A stretch of 8,593 nt of DNA from an uncultured Lachnospiraceae bacterium (lineage in GTDB: Bacteria > Bacillota > Clostridia > Lachnospirales > Lachnospiraceae): contig CAKRNX010000095.1 in assembly GCA_934371475.1 (NCBI GenBank), forward strand, positions 1 to 8,593. Direction: 5' to 3'. Below the pieces are notes generated by a model. It ran no database searches and had not been told where the DNA came from. It saw nothing but the letters and a program-made list of their open reading frames with translations. Position numbers and translations under genes: made by a program. Of this stretch, positions 5,354 to 8,593 are shown one piece after another (positions within the stretch are counted from its first letter, which is position 1; the number at the start of each line of letters is the position of its first letter).

Positions 5354-6937
5354 TTACTGCACCAGCACCGGCAGAACCAGCACGGAAGTATCTCCCTCTT
5401 CGGTTACGGGAGTCATCTGCAGCATAGCCTTTCCTGCCCTGTCCACAGAAGTCTGCAGTGTCCACATGGTAAATCCGTCAGAACCATCTTCTTTTGTGCT
5501 CTCCACGTTCAGCGGTGTGCCGTCTTCCATGGTCAGTACGAAATCTGTCACATCCGCAGATGCCTTTACTGTAATGGTAATCGGCTCTCCAATCTCCGCT
5601 TCTTTGGAGTAATCCTGGATAAAGCTTCCCTCAGTCTTATACTCAATCTCCTGCGGCTCCAGCTGCGGCTCATCGTCCTGATTCAGCACAATCAGTTCTC
5701 CGGTCCCGGTATCTCTTGCATACTGGGACATGAAGTTCCATGCCACCTGTGACATAGACTGAGTCATCCAGTGGATCATTCCCTCTACGTTGACGACTTT
5801 AATCATGGTTACGCCGTCTTCATTGCAGAAATCAGCGGTGTAATATTCTGTGCCATCGTAATACTGGGTATAAATCTTGTCTGCATCCAGACCGATCTTT
5901 TTCTGTGCAATATCATCTGTGGTATCTACAATATTCTGGCAGCTCTCCACGGTTACTTCTTTATCGATGCCGTTGATCTTGAACCAGTGGTTCAGCGCTG
6001 TGGTGGCATCCTCACCGGTAATATCATAACCGTACGGAAGTTTTGCGCGCATCTCATTGTCGCCGTCCAGCTGCAGTACAGGAGTCTCGTTCAGCGCATC
6101 CCACTCTTCCTGTGCAAAAGTATAGGAAGTGTTCCCCTGTCTGATGCCGCCCAGGTTATGTCCGCCTACAGTGATTGCCGCAAACATGTTCGGATGTTTA
6201 ATTGTCTCACGCACGGTAGAACGTCCGCCTAGAGAATATCCTGCTCCGTAGATGCGGCTCTCATCAATCGGATATTCTGCCCGGAGCACTTCCATGATGC
6301 GGTCCACCTCACTGTCAAGAGTTGTTCCCTCTTCCTCATCCTTGGATCCTCCATTCGCTGCCCACGGCATCACGCAGATAAATCCTTCCTGCGCCGCCAG
6401 CTGTGCATAGCCGTAGGTCTCTGTCACATAAATTGGATTGCTGCCGCCGTGGAAAACAAACAGCACCGGCCATGTCTTGTCTGCATTGGCCTCATCATAT
6501 GCCGCCATCGGAGTAAATGTCGCCCATTTTCCGGCTTTATCCTCGAAATCATGCATCTCCTTCTTGATACCCAGATCTTCCCAGTACTGATATTCGCTCG
6601 CACTGTACTCATCGGAATTAAGGATAAAATTCTTTGCATTATTTACGATGCTTTCACCCAGCGGGCTATTCACAAGCGCATCAAAATCAAACTCTGTGCC
6701 GTCTGCCGCGGTTCCGCCCATCTTGCTGTGATGATCAGCTAGGCATCCATAATAATCCCAGATGAAGCTCTCTGTGGGCACATACCACAGATATTTGTTT
6801 TCGTACTCGTAAACCTGTCCGCTCTCTTCTGCGTCTGCTGTCTCCGCGCTAAATGCCGGGAACGCCATGCCTGCTGCCATCACTGCCGCCATACCTGCTG
6901 CCGCAGCCTTTTTCCAGAACATCTTTTTCTCTCTCAT
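5354..6937 (-). CDS. Secreted alpha/beta-hydrolase (esterase / PHB-depolymerase-like) with C-terminal beta-rich domain
   Basis: The 527-residue exported enzyme should hydrolyse an ester outside the cell; the substrate is unknown. A long Sec signal peptide ends near residue 31 (PAFSA). After a 100-residue N-terminal region comes the hydrolase domain: oxyanion-loop FVFHGG (about 160-165), nucleophile elbow GYSLGG with Ser235, a possible acid Asp in LQLDGDNE (291 or 293), and a likely catalytic His389 in GMIHWM. These resemble secreted PHB-depolymerase/feruloyl-esterase-like hydrolases (LpqC group). Residues from about 425 to the end look like an Ig/beta-sandwich module, perhaps for binding polymers or for stability. 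There is no lipobox or LPxTG. The ATG at 6935-6937 follows an AAGGAG/AAAGGA tract; another ATG five codons later is possible. Longer starts (to 7045) are excluded because they lie in the promoter. The gene appears monocistronic, bounded by the terminator at 7086-7109 and the hairpin at 5202-5260. Confidence 0.85.
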   Translation of the reverse strand: MREKKMFWKKAAAAGMAAVMAAGMAFPAFSAETADAEESGQVYEYENKYLWYVPTESFIWDYYGCLADHHSKMGGTAADGTEFDFDALVNSPLGESIVNNAKNFILNSDEYSASEYQYWEDLGIKKEMHDFEDKAGKWATFTPMAAYDEANADKTWPVLFVFHGGSNPIYVTETYGYAQLAAQEGFICVMPWAANGGSKDEEEGTTLDSEVDRIMEVLRAEYPIDESRIYGAGYSLGGRSTVRETIKHPNMFAAITVGGHNLGGIRQGNTSYTFAQEEWDALNETPVLQLDGDNEMRAKLPYGYDITGEDATTALNHWFKINGIDKEVTVESCQNIVDTTDDIAQKKIGLDADKIYTQYYDGTEYYTADFCNEDGVTMIKVVNVEGMIHWMTQSMSQVAWNFMSQYARDTGTGELIVLNQDDEPQLEPQEIEYKTEGSFIQDYSKEAEIGEPITITVKASADVTDFVLTMEDGTPLNVESTKEDGSDGFTMWTLQTSVDRAGKAMLQMTPVTEEGDTSVLVLPVLVQ

Positions 6938-7016
6938 TGCTCCTTGTTTCCTTTCTTTTACAGTCAGATTATTTTCAGTTTCCAGCGCATGCATGCCGTT
7001 TCTCTTGATAATTCTG

Positions 7017-7045
7017 ATTGTATAACACGGTAAAACACAAGTCAA
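7017..7045 (-). promoter_or_regulatory. Strong sigma-A promoter of the secreted hydrolase
   Basis: On the minus strand TTGACT (7040-7045) is separated by exactly 17 bases from TACAAT (7017-7022); each hexamer matches the consensus at 5 of 6 positions. Transcription would start near 7010, giving a leader of about 70 bases. This fixes the coding start downstream, at 6937. Confidence 0.8.
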
Positions 7046-7085
7046 TGAAACCGGAACCTTCCCATAAGATCCCCTGATTTTTCGT

Positions 7086-7109
7086 AAAAAAACCTGATTT
7101 ATATTCAGG
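7086..7109 (-). terminator. Rho-independent terminator after the shikimate-kinase-like gene
   Basis: On the minus strand CCTGA (7105-7109) pairs with TCAGG (7093-7097) across a 7-base loop, followed by seven T residues (7086-7092). It lies about 60 bases past the stop at 7170 and just upstream of the hydrolase promoter, so the two genes are separate units. Confidence 0.75.
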
Positions 7110-7169
7110 ATAACTGTATCAAAATCTGTTCTGCCTGTTCCTGTACTCCTGCGATCCCGGCAATCCGGA

Positions 7170-7709
7170 TCAGGGTGCTACGGCACTATAGTCCTGCCGC
7201 ATCATATTTCTCAGCATCTGTTCCAACACCTCTCTTGTCCCCTCAATATCCAGCCCGGTCTCGTCCACAACCAGATCTGCATATTTCTCGTACAGCGGTG
7301 TTCTCTCTTCATAAAGATCATACAATGTCTGTCCGTCACGCAGCACCACACCTCGGTCCTGCAGGTTGGAGAGGCGCTTCTCCAGCAGATCATACGGAAG
7401 CTTCAGATAAACGATCGTACCGATCTCCCCGAGATGCTCCATCGCCTCTTTGCCATACACCACACTGCCGCCGGTGGAGATGACGGAACGCTCCGCCTCG
7501 ATGGATGCGTTGACACGGTTCTCCACTGCCAGAAATCCCTCTATGCCTTCATCGGCAATGATCTCCCGCAGCAGACGGCTCTCCTCCTGCTGGATCACCA
7601 GATCCGCATCCACAAACTGATATCCCAGCTGCTTGGCCAGGATGACTCCTATCGTACTTTTTCCCACACCGGGCATCCCGATGAGGACAATATTTTCTTT
7701 TCTGTCCAC
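7170..7709 (-). CDS. Shikimate-kinase-family P-loop kinase with altered substrate pocket
   Basis: The 179-residue cytoplasmic protein has the length and architecture of AroK, which phosphorylates shikimate using ATP. Seen: Walker A GMPGVGKST (11-19), DAD (34-36, the family's DxD), Arg119 in the lid region, and Arg136 in EERTPLYEKYADL. Two usual substrate contacts differ: the FRxxE motif reads FLAVE (Leu60 in place of the shikimate-carboxylate Arg, R58 in M. tuberculosis numbering), and the GGG motif reads GGS (80-82). The lid reads RGVV rather than RPLL. It may therefore be a divergent paralogue with another substrate, or a shikimate kinase that binds differently. The start is the GTG at 7707-7709 with AAAGGAG six bases upstream; a TTG at 7799 would add 30 residues but has a poorer site. 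The nearby genes are radA and a hydrolase, not other aro genes. Transcription may continue from radA; I found no convincing promoter. Confidence 0.8.
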   Translation of the reverse strand: MDRKENIVLIGMPGVGKSTIGVILAKQLGYQFVDADLVIQQEESRLLREIIADEGIEGFLAVENRVNASIEAERSVISTGGSVVYGKEAMEHLGEIGTIVYLKLPYDLLEKRLSNLQDRGVVLRDGQTLYDLYEERTPLYEKYADLVVDETGLDIEGTREVLEQMLRNMMRQDYSAVAP

Positions 7710-7715
7710 AGTCTT

Positions 7716-7722
7716 CTCCTTT
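7716..7722 (-). promoter_or_regulatory. Ribosome binding site that sets a GTG start
   Basis: AAAGGAG on the minus strand lies 6 bases before GTG (7707-7709). The resulting protein begins directly before the Walker A strand, as expected for shikimate kinases, which supports GTG over the upstream TTG. Confidence 0.65.
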
Positions 7723-7876
7723 ATCTCAAACGTTTTCCACAGAATTTTTCTTTCGTTCACATATATCTTAGACAATAGTGTGTTTTGCCCATCTTGCAAA
7801 CCACCTATTTTTCATCCCTCTTTTCTACCAGAATGCAGATACAGAAGTACGCAAAAGGAATGTATCATACAAATGC

Positions 7877-7922
7877 ATGACGTGCATCTCATGGCAGGAA
7901 TGCCGAGGCATTCTTGAATTTT
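7877..7922 (-). repeat. Dispersed hairpin repeat, copy B, overlapping the radA stop
   Basis: This is the partner of 5146-5191, in the same orientation. The conserved AAAATTCAAGAATGC block begins inside the radA stop codon (TAA at 7921-7923) and is followed by a 6-bp hairpin GAATGC-ctcg-GCATTC. A second stem, ATGCA/TGCAT, lies next to it. The gap to the kinase start (7710-7920) holds nothing else that I can recognise apart from the kinase ribosome binding site. Confidence 0.6.
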
Positions 7923-8593
7923 ACGCCATCAGATACATCACATCGCGCACGGTGCGCACACCCCGAAGCTCCATGCCTTCTACCTCACCCACAGACTTTT
8001 TGCACGACTCCGGCAAAATCACAGTAGTAAAGCCCAGTTTTCTGGCCTCCATGACTCTCTGTTTCGCCATGCTCACCGCACGGATCTCGCCGCTTAATCC
8101 CACTTCACCGAACACGATCGTCTTCTCATCAATGACCCGGTCTTTGAAACTTGAAATCAGCGCCATCACAATACCGAGATCCACCGCAGGCTCTCTCATG
8201 CGGATGCCGCCCGCAATGTTGATGTAGGCATCACAGTTCGACAACCGCAGCCCCAGACGCTTTTCCAGCACCGCCAGCAGCAAGTTCACGCGATTCAGAT
8301 CCGCTCCGTCCGCTGTCCGCCTCGGAAAAGCCAGATTGGTGGGACACACCAGTGCCTGAATCTCGATCAGGATCGGCCTTGTGCCTTCCATCGAACAGGC
8401 CACCACAGACCCGGAGGCTCCCTCCGGCTTTCCCTCCAGCATATACTCGGAAGGATTTGCCACCTCCTGCAGCCCTTCTTCCCGCATCTCAAACACGCCG
8501 ATCTCATCCGTGGAACCGAAACGGTTCTTCACGCCCCGCAGGATCCGGTAGGAGGCATGACGGTCACCCTCAAAATAAAGCACGGTGTCCACC
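7921..8593 (-). CDS. radA: DNA repair protein RadA, C-terminal half (cut by window edge)
   Basis: About 223 residues of the C-terminus are present; the zinc finger and the Walker A part of the RecA-like ATPase lie outside the window. RadA helps process recombination intermediates and acts as a RecA-like branch-migration factor. Seen: the end of the ATPase core with VDTVLYFEGD, the RadA signature KNRFG (about residues 22-26 of the fragment), and FGSTDEIGVFEM. A Lon-protease-like domain follows, with ASGSVV, MEGTRPILIEIQALV, FPRRTADGADLNRVNLLLAV, AGGIRMREPAVDLGI and FGEVGLSGEIR. The C-terminus and stop are complete. It is followed by a repeat element rather than a clear terminator, so it may be read through into the kinase gene 211 bases downstream. 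Identification is firm. Confidence 0.96.
   Translation of the reverse strand, partial: VDTVLYFEGDRHASYRILRGVKNRFGSTDEIGVFEMREEGLQEVANPSEYMLEGKPEGASGSVVACSMEGTRPILIEIQALVCPTNLAFPRRTADGADLNRVNLLLAVLEKRLGLRLSNCDAYINIAGGIRMREPAVDLGIVMALISSFKDRVIDEKTIVFGEVGLSGEIRAVSMAKQRVMEARKLGFTTVILPESCKKSVGEVEGMELRGVRTVRDVMYLMA

Noticed and set aside
5285..5752. Plus-strand open frames antisense to the hydrolase C-terminus
   Set aside because: They overlap a well-supported hydrolase gene, lack ribosome binding sites and show no recognisable domain.
6938..7045. Longer N-terminus for the hydrolase (start at 7045)
   Set aside because: It would begin inside the -35 box of a near-consensus promoter and would put 36 residues in front of a typical signal peptide.
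7725..7738. Catabolite-repression (CRE)-like palindrome GGAAAACGTTTGAG
   Set aside because: It differs from the CRE consensus at three outer positions and sits before a kinase gene with no evident link to carbon catabolite control.
7756..7802. Fifteen-codon open frame before the shikimate-kinase-like gene
   Set aside because: Its purine-rich stretch abuts the ATG with no proper spacing, and the peptide shows no leader-peptide features such as runs of one amino acid.

Overview
The window looks like chromosomal DNA of a low-to-mid GC Gram-positive anaerobe of the class Clostridia, most likely a Lachnospiraceae-type gut bacterium. This is inferred from strong AGGAGG-type ribosome binding sites, a YesM/YesN-type sensor system with an extracytoplasmic sugar-binding protein, Sec signal peptides followed by Glu/Thr-rich linkers, and near-textbook sigma-A promoters. 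Every gene I can support is on the minus strand, so transcription runs from high to low coordinates. I could not assign a genus or species.

In transcription order, the window opens with the C-terminal half of radA (DNA repair and recombination; cut by the window edge) and a short repeat copy that overlaps its stop codon. A shikimate-kinase-family protein follows. It lacks the arginine that normally holds the shikimate carboxylate, so its substrate is open to question. A T-tract terminator then separates it from a monocistronic secreted alpha/beta hydrolase (esterase) with an excellent promoter.

Downstream of the esterase is an intergenic region of about 380 bases with a possible coding remnant, a long hairpin and a second copy of the repeat. 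Next is a three-gene sensory operon: an extracytoplasmic sugar-binding-like protein, a YesM/LytS-type histidine kinase and a YesN/AraC-type response regulator. The order matches the XylFII-LytS-YesN type of three-component system, in which the binding protein reports an extracellular ligand to the kinase. As given, the kinase reading frame is broken by a one-base shift between its sensor and transmitter halves. A second shift near its C-terminus is possible. The system is therefore either a decaying pseudogene set or carries sequence errors.

The last part holds a small acidic secreted protein of unknown function with its own terminator. After it comes a short operon of a stand-alone 83-residue protein resembling the middle domain of fatty acid kinase FakA (YloV/DAK2-type), then the N-terminal fragment of a threonine ammonia-lyase, cut by the window edge. 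The lyase fragment is clearly richer in G+C than its neighbours.

No tRNA, rRNA, CRISPR array, insertion sequence or phage gene was recognised. The most useful second-look items are the broken three-component kinase, the stand-alone FakA-middle-like protein, the altered active site of the shikimate-kinase homologue and the two-copy hairpin repeat.
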